Assembly: GCA_020627425.1 (NCBI GenBank)
Contig: JAHKXX010000285.1
Location: 1 to 15,669, forward strand
Reading direction: 5' to 3'
Length of the DNA: 15,669 nt
DNA from: a bacterium
GTDB taxonomy: Bacteria > Bacillota > Clostridia > Oscillospirales > Acutalibacteraceae
In this document: positions 6,473 through 13,168 of the stretch, one piece after another
Layout: every line of letters begins with the position of its first letter
Numbering within the stretch: position 1 is the stretch's first letter
The notes under the pieces: model-generated
The model's database searches: none
Told to the model about the DNA's origin: nothing
What the model saw: only the letters and a program-made list of their open reading frames with translations
Program-made: the position numbers and the translations under genes

Positions 6473-7081
6473 TTATTTTTCCCCGGGCATGATCTTTGTT
6501 TTGTCAAGACGATTGATTATGACAGCCGCTACGGCGATCTTTGCTGCGTCAAATGGCAGATAGGGTACCATACAGGTGCCTACTGCGGCTAAAAAGCTCA
6601 TACCACCCTTGCTCGAGACAAGCTCGGCGTTACCGTTCCATACTATGACAAACCATATGGTGCCGAACAGATAACATACCGCAAGACCTAATAGCATGGA
6701 AACTATAACTACCCATAGCTTCCGCCCAAGCTTGTCACACATAAATCCTACTATAAATGCCGTAAAAATAAAGCCTATTATGTATCCGCCGGTTACTCCG
6801 AGCAGTGCGCCGACTCCTGATTTGAAGTTTGCAAAAACGGGTACTCCCGCAAGACCTAATAACAAATATATTACTACACTCGTTACTCCGCGCTTCCACC
6901 CGAGTAATCCGCCTGCTAAAAAAACTCCGAGCGTCTGTAGTGTGAACGGTATCGCTGTGGGTATCGAGATCTGTGAACATACCGCTATTATCGCTGTAAA
7001 TAATGCAATATAGATCAGATCTGTCACTCTCTTGTTTAGTTTGTGCGGCTCTTTTGTCTTTGTGTTTTCCGTGTTTTCCAT
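6473..7081 (-). CDS. bioY: Biotin transporter substrate-binding subunit BioY
   Basis: Membrane S component of an energy-coupling factor (ECF) biotin transporter; it binds biotin and works with a shared EcfAAT module encoded elsewhere. It has 202 residues, slightly longer than average because of a polar N terminus (1-20), with about six hydrophobic helices. Diagnostic stretches are IPFTLQTLGVFLAGGLLGWKRG (44-65), YLLLGLAGVPVFANFKSGVG (72-91), LLGVTGGYIIGF (93-104), GTIW near 140-143 and PYLPFDAAKI (173-182). AGGGA sits 6 bases before the ATG. It is monocistronic, with a BirA operator and consensus promoter upstream and its own terminator. It imports biotin, so the host is probably a biotin auxotroph or partial auxotroph (inference). 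Confidence 0.95.
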   Translation of the reverse strand: MENTENTKTKEPHKLNKRVTDLIYIALFTAIIAVCSQISIPTAIPFTLQTLGVFLAGGLLGWKRGVTSVVIYLLLGLAGVPVFANFKSGVGALLGVTGGYIIGFIFTAFIVGFMCDKLGRKLWVVIVSMLLGLAVCYLFGTIWFVIVWNGNAELVSSKGGMSFLAAVGTCMVPYLPFDAAKIAVAAVIINRLDKTKIMPGEK

Positions 7082-7132
7082 TTTTTCCCTGCTTTCTTTG
7101 TTTTTTGGGGCTTTATGCCCGTTGACCTTTGT

Positions 7133-7161
7133 ATTATATTATAAATAAAAACAATTGTCAA
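7133..7161 (-). promoter_or_regulatory. Consensus promoter of bioY
   Basis: On the minus strand TTGACA (7161-7156), 17-base spacer, TATAAT (7138-7133): a perfect sigma-A consensus. The -35 box lies inside the proximal half-site of the BirA operator. Confidence 0.9.
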
Positions 7162-7189
7162 CCTGTATTATAAAATTTGGTTGACAATT
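7153..7189. promoter_or_regulatory. BirA (biotin repressor) operator
   Basis: AATTGTCAACC (7153-7163), 15-base spacer, GGTTGACAATT (7179-7189): an exact 11-bp inverted repeat matching the known BirA operator pattern TTGTNAACC-N15-GGTTNACAA. It covers the bioY -35 box, so biotinyl-AMP-bound BirA would block transcription when biotin is plentiful. Confidence 0.92.
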
Positions 7190-7276
7190 GATACAAGAGC
7201 ATACATTAAAAAGGAACATCAATATAATTACTACAATTCACTGATGAATATACCCCAAATTTCAGCATAATTATAT

Positions 7277-7305
7277 TTGTGTTTTTCGACGAAATAATGT
7301 AAAAT
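7277..7305 (+). promoter_or_regulatory. Promoter of D,D-carboxypeptidase gene
   Basis: TTGTGT (7277-7282), 17-base spacer, TAAAAT (7300-7305), about 40 bases before the start codon. Confidence 0.5.
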
Positions 7306-7345
7306 ATATTGTGTAACATTATTAATTCGGGAGTGACATGGTTTT

Positions 7346-8683
7346 ATGAAGAAACCGACAGCATTTTTACTTGCGGTTGTTATAATGCTCTGTTCGTTTT
7401 TTGCGTTTGGGTCTGCAAATGCAAAGGCTGCGGAGTTTAATATAAATTTCAACACCTCGTGCCGTTCCATATATCTTGAAAATCTGGACACGGGACTTAC
7501 AGTCTATACAAAGGATCCGCACTCGCGCTGCTATCCGGCGTCTACCACAAAGATCATGACTTATATTATCACGGTAGAAAGCATTGATGATCTGAAAAAC
7601 ACCACCGTCACGGTAAAGCCGGCTGTTCTCGACAAGCTGAACGGCACGGGCAGCTCTATAGCAGGACTGAAGGACAACGAAAAGCTGACCATATATCAGC
7701 TTTTGCACTGTCTTATGATACCGTCCGGCAACGACGCGGCGATGGTACTCGCGGACTATGTAGGCAAGGGAAACATAGACAGCTTTGTACAAAAGATGAA
7801 CGACAAGGCAAAGGAGCTTGGCTGCAGCAGCACCCACTTTTCAAATCCTCACGGACTGAACGATCCGAATCATTATACCACCGTAGAGGATATGGCAAAG
7901 ATAACGAAGTATGCTCTGAAGCTTCCGTATTTTTCCGATATATCCAACACAGCCGTGTCGGACTGTCTGGGAGAGGACAGATATCTGATAACGACCAATT
8001 CTATGATAGACGAGGTTCGCGGCGGAGATTATTATTATCCTTATGCGCGCGGAATAAAAACAGGCTCTACCGGAAACGATTCGGGCTATTGTCTTGTTTC
8101 CACGGCGGTGTGCGACGGGTATACATATCTGTGCGTTGCATTCGGCGCGCCGTATGAGGACGCAAACGGAGAGCCATACGAAAACGGAGCTATGATAGAT
8201 TCAAAAAATCTGTATGAATGGGCATTTGATAATCTGCAAATAAAGACTCTTCTGGACAAGAACGATCTTGTAAAGGAAATAAAGCTGAACTACGCGTGGA
8301 ACAAGGACACCATGCAGCTTACCCCTGCAAAAAGCTTTTCAACAATATTACCCGCGGAAGTTGATATTTCGAGCATAGACCGTAGCTTTGACATACCCGA
8401 CAGCATTGACGCGCCGATAAAGGAGGGCGACAAGGTAGGAAAGGTAACTCTCAGCTATGCGAACAAAGAGCTTGCGACGATAGACCTCATCGCCTCGGAA
8501 AGCGTAGACCGCAGCGAGCTGCTGACTGCTCTTGACGGCATAAAAAACCTGGTGACCTCGGGCTGGTTTATAGTATCGGTGATAATAATAGCCGTTCTGT
8601 TTATTTCCTATCTGATAGTTATATCTATATACAACAAACGAAGAAAGAGCAAGCGTCCCGTAAAGAAATACCGCAAATTCTGA
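7346..8683 (+). CDS. Serine-type D-Ala-D-Ala carboxypeptidase (DacA/DacF type)
   Basis: Penicillin-binding protein that trims the terminal D-Ala from peptidoglycan stem pentapeptides outside the cell. It has 445 residues. A signal peptide (about 1-29, KKP start, hydrophobic core, ANAKA-type end) is followed by the transpeptidase fold with all three active-site motifs. These are S66-T-T-K69, S127-G-N129 and K238-T-G240. A PBP5 C-terminal-like region spans about 300-385. The C terminus has a membrane helix (about 406-428) and a very basic tail, so unlike classical PBP5, which uses an amphipathic helix, it is anchored by a real transmembrane segment. GGGAG lies at 7329-7333, 12 bases from the ATG. 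A three-codon ATG-GTT-TTA-TGA frame (7338-7349) overlaps the start. No ordinary terminator follows; repeat C starts 4 bases after the stop. Confidence 0.95.
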   Translation: MKKPTAFLLAVVIMLCSFFAFGSANAKAAEFNINFNTSCRSIYLENLDTGLTVYTKDPHSRCYPASTTKIMTYIITVESIDDLKNTTVTVKPAVLDKLNGTGSSIAGLKDNEKLTIYQLLHCLMIPSGNDAAMVLADYVGKGNIDSFVQKMNDKAKELGCSSTHFSNPHGLNDPNHYTTVEDMAKITKYALKLPYFSDISNTAVSDCLGEDRYLITTNSMIDEVRGGDYYYPYARGIKTGSTGNDSGYCLVSTAVCDGYTYLCVAFGAPYEDANGEPYENGAMIDSKNLYEWAFDNLQIKTLLDKNDLVKEIKLNYAWNKDTMQLTPAKSFSTILPAEVDISSIDRSFDIPDSIDAPIKEGDKVGKVTLSYANKELATIDLIASESVDRSELLTALDGIKNLVTSGWFIVSVIIIAVLFISYLIVISIYNKRRKSKRPVKKYRKF

Positions 8684-8687
8684 CCGG

Positions 8688-8846
8688 CGGCGCAGTGCCT
8701 GCGCTGTCGATTCGCGCACTCTGCTTAGTGTTGCCGCCTACATTGTTGGCACGCGGCGCAGTGCCTGCGCTGTCAATTCGCGCACTGTAGTTTGTGTTGC
8801 CGCCTACTTTCTTGGCACGCGTACAAGTTTGGTTTATTGTCCCTCC
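8688..8846 (-). repeat. Interspersed modular repeat, copy C, with two 66-bp tandem units
   Basis: Minus-oriented copy. Two 66-bp units (8688-8753 and 8754-8819) differ at only a few positions. Each carries a GCGCAG-TGC-CTGCGC hairpin (8690-8704, 8756-8770), the linker, GTTGCCGCCTAC and TTGGCACG. The unit boundary matches the one in copy E. The rest (8820-8846) is the reverse of the GTACGCGTGCC and AATAAACCAAG segments. It starts just after the carboxypeptidase stop and ends where the SnoaL remnant begins. Confidence 0.88.
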
Positions 8847-8849
8847 TAA

Positions 8850-9167
8850 CAAAATATAAAAGTTTCGCCCGACTTTACAAAGGCGGCTTCGCTTCTCGCA
8901 GAGGGCTATATTCAGCACAATCTCGCATTCGGTACAGGCAGAGACGCTTTTGTTGGAGCGGTTCAGGCTCTCGGAGCCGCTCCCGTAAAGACCACTGTAG
9001 AGAATATCCGCGCGTTTGAGGACGGCGACAAGGTTTTTTTGCATACCGTTTATAACTTCGCCGGTGCCGGCGAGCAGGTCGCATTTGACATCTTCCGTTT
9101 TGATGAGGACAAGCAAAAATACGCGGCGTTTTTCAACTCCGTTCGTTCGGAGATCATTAACAGATAA
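8850..9167 (+). pseudogene. 5'-truncated SnoaL/NTF2-like gene remnant
   Basis: An open frame without a start codon, about 105 codons, closed upstream by a stop at 8847-8849 right at the edge of repeat C. The translation contains LLAEGYIQHN near codon 14 and FDIFRFDED later. These are recognisable pieces of SnoaL-like polyketide-cyclase/NTF2-fold proteins. The usual DxYIQHN stretch is close to the N terminus here, so the first helix or helices are lost. After FDIFRFDED the sequence departs from the family's normal ending, which may indicate a second break. Such proteins often neighbour Rrf2 regulators and NAD(P)-binding proteins, as here. No start, promoter or ribosome binding site is seen, so I regard it as dead. 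Confidence 0.6.
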
Positions 9168-9206
9168 ATACGTTTTTATAGAATAAATTAATTAAAGCAT
9201 TAGCGA

Positions 9207-9245
9207 GTTGTAATACTTGACTTTACAACGCATTAATGTTATAAT
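9207..9245 (+). promoter_or_regulatory. Promoter and operator of the Rrf2 gene
   Basis: TTGACT (9217-9222), 17-base spacer, TATAAT (9240-9245). A palindrome GTTGTAA-N9-TTACAAC (9207-9213 and 9223-9229) brackets the -35 box. The same palindrome occurs at the next promoter (9741-9763), so it is the probable binding site of the Rrf2 protein itself (autoregulation). Confidence 0.8.
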
Positions 9246-9264
9246 CAGTATCGGAGATGATCAT

Positions 9265-9711
9265 ATGCAGGTTTCAAGCCGATTCACGATAGCGATCCAT
9301 ATTTTCAGCTGTATCAAAACCTTTGAGGGCGAGTACAAGATTACAAGCGATTTTCTCTCTTCGAGTATTCAGGTCAATCCCGTTATCATTCGCAAACTGC
9401 TCGGTCAGCTCAAAGAAGCCGGGTTGATCGAGGTCAAGCGAGGATCGGGCGGTGCGAGCCTTGCCAAAGAGCCTGGTGAGATCACCCTGCTCGATGTCTT
9501 CAACGCGGTAGAGAGCCTTGACGGCGGCAAGCTATTTCACTTCCACGAGAATCCAAATCCGGATTGCCCTGTCGGCAGGAGCATCCATCCTGTTCTCGAC
9601 GGTCGATTGGAACAAATACAGCGCGCTATGGAAAAGGAAATGCAGAGCATTACGCTTGAAGATATTTTTAATGATACAAACAAATATTTAGAGCAGACTT
9701 CGCACTCATGA
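9265..9711 (+). CDS. Rrf2-family transcriptional regulator (YwnA-like)
   Basis: Dimeric winged-helix DNA-binding repressor, 148 residues. The N terminus (MQVSSRFTIAIHIFSCI) and the wing region IIRKLLGQLKEAGLIEVKRGSGGASLAKE (about 41-69) are typical. The three-cysteine iron-sulfur ligand set of IscR/NsrR-type members is missing. Only Cys16 and Cys101 exist, as in YwnA/HypR-like members, so sensing by thiol chemistry or small molecules is more likely than by a cluster (inference). ATG 9265 is chosen because GGAG at 9253-9256 is 8 bases upstream and it yields the standard N terminus; the frame upstream overlaps the promoter. It is monocistronic, with a terminator across its stop. Confidence 0.92.
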   Translation: MQVSSRFTIAIHIFSCIKTFEGEYKITSDFLSSSIQVNPVIIRKLLGQLKEAGLIEVKRGSGGASLAKEPGEITLLDVFNAVESLDGGKLFHFHENPNPDCPVGRSIHPVLDGRLEQIQRAMEKEMQSITLEDIFNDTNKYLEQTSHS

Positions 9712-9729
9712 TCGAGTGCGAAATATTTT
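9699..9729 (+). terminator. Terminator overlapping the Rrf2 stop codon
   Basis: TTCGCACTC (9699-9707) pairs with GAGTGCGAA (9714-9722), then ATATTTTTG. The stop codon (9709-9711) is in the loop. This separates the regulator's transcript from the next gene, which has its own promoter. Confidence 0.8.
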
Positions 9730-9740
9730 TGAAAAAATTT

Positions 9741-9808
9741 GTTGTAACCCTTGACATTACAACATAGCTGTGCTATAATGTTATTGTAACAAGAGGGGTT
9801 ACAATAAC
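9741..9808 (+). promoter_or_regulatory. Promoter with two Rrf2-type operators
   Basis: TTGACA (9751-9756), 17-base spacer, TATAAT (9774-9779): perfect consensus. Operator 1, GTTGTAA-N9-TTACAAC (9741-9763), surrounds the -35. Operator 2, GTTATTGTAAC-N7-GTTACAATAAC (9780-9808), lies over and beyond the start site and contains the same TTGTAA-N9-TTACAA core. Two sites bracketing one promoter suggest tight repression. Confidence 0.85.
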
Positions 9809-9837
9809 ACGAAATCTTTTTTACGGAGGTACATAAC

Positions 9838-10470
9838 ATGAAATTAGCAGTAGTAGCAGCAAACGGCAGAGTCGCACAGAAAGTCATCAAGGAAGCGCTT
9901 GACAGAGGCTTTGAGGTCAAAGCGTTTGGACGTGACGCAGAGAATAAAACCGCCGCCACAGATTATGTGCAGAAGGATATAATGGATTTGACAAAAGAGG
10001 ATCTCGCAGACTTCGACGCGGTAGTTGACGGCTTCGGTGCATGGAAGGATGAAGAACAGCCCATGCATGTTACGACTTCTCAGCACCTTTGCGACGTTCT
10101 CTCCGGCACAAACACACGACTTCTAATCGTAGGCGGTGCCGGTAGCCTGTATGTCAATTCCGAGCACACCGTTCAGGTCAAGGACGGCGCAGACTTTCCT
10201 GCTATCTTCCTTCCGCTTGCCAATGCGCAGGGTCAGGAGCTCGAAGAACTAAGAAAACGCAACGATGTCAAATGGACTTTCATTAGCCCTGCGGGTGATT
10301 TTCAAGCAGACGGCGAGAGAAGCGGCAAGTATATCTTAGCCGGCGAGGAACTGACGCTCAATTCTCGCGGCGAGAGCATAATCTCCTACGCCGACTATGC
10401 GATTGCTATGGTTGACGAAATCGAAAAGGGCGACCATATTCAGCAGAGGATCAGCGTCGTCAGAAAGTAA
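9838..10470 (+). CDS. NAD(P)-binding atypical SDR-like protein (YwnB-like)
   Basis: 210 residues, cytosolic Rossmann-fold protein of the NAD(P)H-binding (PF13460-like) group. The nucleotide-binding loop at the N terminus reads LAVVAANGRVAQKV, the family's variant of GATGxxG, followed by EALDRGFEVKAFGRD. A conserved LLIVGGAGSLYV segment lies near 104-115, and WTFISPAGDF near 156-165. Substrate unknown; relatives reduce quinones or act as redox sensors. GGAGG lies 9 bases before the ATG. The shared operators make it the main target of the upstream Rrf2 protein, the same pairing as ywnA-ywnB in Bacillus. It is monocistronic, ending at the terminator 10487-10521. Confidence 0.88.
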   Translation: MKLAVVAANGRVAQKVIKEALDRGFEVKAFGRDAENKTAATDYVQKDIMDLTKEDLADFDAVVDGFGAWKDEEQPMHVTTSQHLCDVLSGTNTRLLIVGGAGSLYVNSEHTVQVKDGADFPAIFLPLANAQGQELEELRKRNDVKWTFISPAGDFQADGERSGKYILAGEELTLNSRGESIISYADYAIAMVDEIEKGDHIQQRISVVRK

Positions 10471-10474
10471 TGCA

Positions 10475-10503
10475 TTGACTTTTAAATGCCCTGCCGTTAT
10501 GAT
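10475..10503 (+). promoter_or_regulatory. Promoter of the macrodomain-sirtuin operon, inside a terminator
   Basis: TTGACT (10475-10480), 17-base spacer, TATGAT (10498-10503). The -10 box is the loop of the preceding terminator hairpin, and the start would fall near 10510 in its 3' arm. Only 21 bases separate the end of the stem from the next start codon, so there is no room for a promoter further down. Confidence 0.6.
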
Positions 10504-10521
10504 AATGGCAGGGCACTTTTT
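10487..10521 (+). terminator. Terminator after the NAD(P)-binding gene
   Basis: TGCCCTGCC (10487-10495) pairs with GGCAGGGCA (10507-10515), extendable inward, then CTTTTTT. Confidence 0.9.
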
Positions 10522-10536
10522 TGAAAGAGGGCGTTT

Positions 10537-11310
10537 ATGATGACACAGACTAAAAGACGATTATTCTTAATTGAATATCTGCTCTCCGAAAGCGGAGAAA
10601 GAATCGAAATACCGACAGACGAATATAATCAAAAGCGGTTATTGCGCTCGCTTTTTAATATCCGTATGCCAAAAGATACAAGTGCAGAATTTTTGAAAAT
10701 CCAAGACGCTTATTTTCAGGAGGAAAACCGCCGCAAGGGAATCACGGATTTAGCGGATTTAGAGCCTGTTCAAGATGGTATTTATCTTTGGCAGGGCGAT
10801 ATTACAACGCTGAAATGCGGCGCTGTTGTCAACGCCGCAAACTCACAAATGCTCGGCTGTTTCAATCCCTGTCACGGCTGTATTGATAATGCGATACATA
10901 CCTTTGCGGGGATCCAGCTCAGGCGTGACTGCAACGAGATAATGCACGAGCAGGGGCATGACGAGCCGACAGGTCAGGCAAAAATCACGCCTGCCTATAA
11001 TTTGCCGTGCCGATACATTATCCATACGGTCGGACCGATCGTCAGCGGAAAGTTGAACGAACAGCATTGTGAACTACTCAAAAGCTGCTATCTCTCCTGC
11101 CTGAAGCTCGCCGAGGAAAACGGCGTTGACAGTATCGCCTTTTGCTGTATCTCCACGGGCGTGTTCGGGTTTCCGCAGAGAGAGGCAGCAGAGATTGCCA
11201 TATCAACCGTAAAGAGGCATAAAAAAACAACAAAAAGTGATATAAAGGTCATCTTCAATGTGTTCAAGGATGATGATTACGCTATATACAGCAAGCTGTT
11301 AAGGAGCTGA
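10537..11310 (+). CDS. Zinc-type macrodomain protein-ADP-ribose hydrolase
   Basis: 257 residues. It belongs to the MacroD-like, SirTM-linked macrodomain class that removes ADP-ribose from modified proteins. After a roughly 80-residue N-terminal extension usual for this class come GDIT (87-90), NAAN (99-102) and the Zn/catalytic segment GCFNPCHGCIDNAIH (107-121). This segment carries C108, C112, H113, C115 and D117. The STGVFGFP phosphate loop lies at 206-213. The Cys/His-rich segment is the hallmark of the zinc macrodomains. Two adjacent ATGs (10537, 10540) are 5 and 8 bases from AGAGGG (10526-10531); either could be used. It is first in a tight three-gene operon (7-base gap to the next gene) ending in a sirtuin of the partner class. 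Confidence 0.93.
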   Translation: MMTQTKRRLFLIEYLLSESGERIEIPTDEYNQKRLLRSLFNIRMPKDTSAEFLKIQDAYFQEENRRKGITDLADLEPVQDGIYLWQGDITTLKCGAVVNAANSQMLGCFNPCHGCIDNAIHTFAGIQLRRDCNEIMHEQGHDEPTGQAKITPAYNLPCRYIIHTVGPIVSGKLNEQHCELLKSCYLSCLKLAEENGVDSIAFCCISTGVFGFPQREAAEIAISTVKRHKKTTKSDIKVIFNVFKDDDYAIYSKLLRS

Positions 11311-11317
11311 AAAACCG

Positions 11318-11953
11318 ATGAAAACAATCGACTATTTAAGCTTCATCGTTGAAGAAATCCACACAGTTATTGTCGCTACGGTAGATGATGAAGGCTTACC
11401 CGTGACCGCAGCCATTGATATGATGGATTATGACGAAAGCGGCTTGTATTTTCTGACCGCAAAGGGCAAGAGCTTTTATACGCGGTTAAAGGAAAAAGAG
11501 TATATGGCGCTAACGGGTATCAAGGGTAAGGATACAATGTCCTGTGTCGCTGTTTCCGTGCGCGGCAAGGTAAAGGAAATCGGCTCCGGTCATCTGACAA
11601 AGCTATTTGCAAAGAATCCTTATATGAATGAAATCTACCCAACTGAGCAGAGCAGACAGGCTCTGACAGTATTCAAGCTCTGTGAGGGCAACGGCGAATG
11701 GTTCGACCTCAGCAAAAAGCCAATTGAGAGAGCGTTGTTCTCCTTCGGTAACGCGCAAAAGCAACAAGAAGGGTATTTGATAACCGATAATTGTATTGGC
11801 TGCGGCAGTTGTGTCGATGTCTGTCCGCAAAGCTGCATAAAAGCAAATAAGATTCCTTTTGAAATCAAGCAGGAGCATTGTCTGCATTGCGGCAACTGCT
11901 ATTCCGTGTGCCCAGCAGGAGCAATTATACGAGGTGATATTGGTGAAAGATAG
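11318..11953 (+). CDS. Flavin (PNPOx-like) split-barrel protein fused to 2[4Fe-4S] ferredoxin domain
   Basis: 211 residues. Residues 1-145 resemble the pyridoxamine 5'-phosphate oxidase-like FMN-binding split barrel (IVATVDDEGLPVTAAI, then GLYFLTAKGKSFYTRL). Residues 155-205 are a bacterial ferredoxin domain with two complete cluster motifs: C159-x2-C162-x2-C165-x3-C169-P and C188-x2-C191-x2-C194-x3-C198-P. This architecture is a redox enzyme passing electrons between clusters and flavin; the substrate is unknown. AGGAG at 11302-11306 is 11 bases upstream of the ATG. The gene overlaps the sirtuin start by 11 bases, so the two are translationally linked. Its place between macrodomain and sirtuin implies a role in the same pathway. 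Confidence 0.88.
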   Translation: MKTIDYLSFIVEEIHTVIVATVDDEGLPVTAAIDMMDYDESGLYFLTAKGKSFYTRLKEKEYMALTGIKGKDTMSCVAVSVRGKVKEIGSGHLTKLFAKNPYMNEIYPTEQSRQALTVFKLCEGNGEWFDLSKKPIERALFSFGNAQKQQEGYLITDNCIGCGSCVDVCPQSCIKANKIPFEIKQEHCLHCGNCYSVCPAGAIIRGDIGER

Positions 11954-12929
11954 ATATGATTATTTACCGAATGGCTATCAGGAAACAATAGAAAAAGGGC
12001 TGAACGCTCTGCGTGTATTCAAGCGCGTTTCCCACGGTATCGGCACAAGAGAGGAACAGCTTAAAAGACTGAAGAATGAATTGACAAACGCCGATGCAAT
12101 CGTGATTGGAGCAGGCGCCGGGCTGTCCACCTCGGCGGGCTTGACATATTCGGGCGTACGCTTTGACCGATATTTCTTTGATTATAAACGGCATTTCGGA
12201 ATAACCGATATGTACTCCGGCGGTTTCTATCCCTTTCCCGATGAAGAAACGCGCTGGGCGTGGTGGGCAAGGCACATCTATTTCAACCGCTATGTCGATC
12301 CTCCAAAGCCGGTATACCAAAAGCTGTCGGAGCTTGTAAAAGACAAGAACTATTTTGTTATCACAACAAATGTCGATCACCAGTTTCAGCGTGCCGGATT
12401 TGACAAAGCACGCCTGTTCTATACGCAGGGCGATTACGGCTTGTTCCAGAGTGTGGACCGAAAGCTGCAAAAGACCTACGACAACGAAGAATGGGTGTAC
12501 CACGCGATCGAGGCGCAGGGCTTTGTCAAAGATAAAAACGGTGGTTTCCGACCTCCCGACGACAGAAATATTCAAATGCGAATTCCTGCCGCGCTTATTC
12601 CCAAATGCCCCGATGATGGCAGCGACGTTGTGATGAACCTCAGAAGTGACGACAGCTTTGTCGAGGACAAAGGTTGGCACAGAGCGTCGGCGGCGTATGC
12701 CGATTTCCTCAAAAAGCACAAAAACGACCGAGTCCTCTATCTGGAGCTCGGCGTAGGCTCGAATACGCCTGTAATAATAAAATATCCGTTCTGGCAAATG
12801 ACGCTGACAAATGATAAAGCCGCTTACGCGTGTCTAAATTACAACGAGGCGTATTGTCCTGAGGAAATCGCCATACAGTCGGTTTGTGTTGACGGTGATA
12901 TCGGAGATACGCTCGATGAAATGAATTGA
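11943..12929 (+). CDS. M-class sirtuin (SirTM), probable protein ADP-ribosyltransferase
   Basis: 328 residues from a GTG start. NAD-binding sequence GAGAGLSTSAG (56-66); TTNVDHQF at 141-148 and YTQGDYG at 160-166 replace the deacetylase TQNID and HG motifs. N143 and Q162 are spaced like the two residues reported as essential in the Streptococcus pyogenes SirTM. Canonical deacetylation is therefore unlikely and NAD-dependent mono-ADP-ribosylation expected. Further family blocks are QKTYDNEE (176-183), DSFVEDKGWHRA (237-248), LELGVGSNTPVIIKYPFWQMT (267-287). The zinc cysteines appear lost: only one Cys (C222, in PKCPDDG) remains in that region. The GTG is chosen because GAGG (11931-11934) lies 8 bases before it and no in-frame ATG fits. 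Last gene of the operon. Confidence 0.92.
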   Translation: MKDRYDYLPNGYQETIEKGLNALRVFKRVSHGIGTREEQLKRLKNELTNADAIVIGAGAGLSTSAGLTYSGVRFDRYFFDYKRHFGITDMYSGGFYPFPDEETRWAWWARHIYFNRYVDPPKPVYQKLSELVKDKNYFVITTNVDHQFQRAGFDKARLFYTQGDYGLFQSVDRKLQKTYDNEEWVYHAIEAQGFVKDKNGGFRPPDDRNIQMRIPAALIPKCPDDGSDVVMNLRSDDSFVEDKGWHRASAAYADFLKKHKNDRVLYLELGVGSNTPVIIKYPFWQMTLTNDKAAYACLNYNEAYCPEEIAIQSVCVDGDIGDTLDEMN

Positions 12930-12975
12930 ATATATTTAGAATGATCGCGGATTAAGCTAGCTCAATTTGGCATAA

Positions 12976-13012
12976 AAAATATCGGGCGAAGATGGGAAAC
13001 CACCTTCGCCCG
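12976..13012 (-). terminator. Hairpin after sirtuin gene, terminator-like on the minus strand
   Basis: CGGGCGAAG (12983-12991) pairs with CTTCGCCCG (13004-13012), with three further inner pairs. On the plus strand no T-run follows. On the minus strand the stem is followed by ATATTTTTTATG, so it may end a minus-strand transcript from 13019-13160, or act as a weak end for the sirtuin operon. Confidence 0.5.
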
Positions 13013-13168
13013 GTTAGTTTATTCATATATCAATTCATTCTTGACAATTTCTTCTGCACGGTTGCGTATATTATTCATTCGCTGTCTCGCCTGTCGGCTC
13101 AGTCGATATAAAATGTGCCTCGCTGCCTTACGGCAGCGAACCTGAAACCTTAAGTTGATACCATTGGG
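13013..13168. other. Structured non-coding stretch or gene remnant between sirtuin and pduL
   Basis: No complete gene. It contains a perfect hairpin TCGCTGCC-TTAC-GGCAGCGA (13120-13139) and is bounded by terminator-like hairpins facing outward on both sides. On the minus strand a short frame ends at 13019-13021 with residues MNNIRNRAEEIVKNELIYE, which could be a protein tail. A TTGACA at 13041 has TATATT at 13067, a 20-base spacing that is too long for a good promoter. It could be a small RNA or debris of a lost gene. Confidence 0.3.

Noticed and set aside
11964..12797. A 277-codon minus-strand frame
   Set aside because: Antisense to the sirtuin gene, no start signals, no recognisable motif.
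13040..13168. 6S RNA
   Set aside because: Position, bracketing hairpins and a strong terminator are suggestive, but I found no 5' arm complementary to the 3' end as the 6S rod structure requires.
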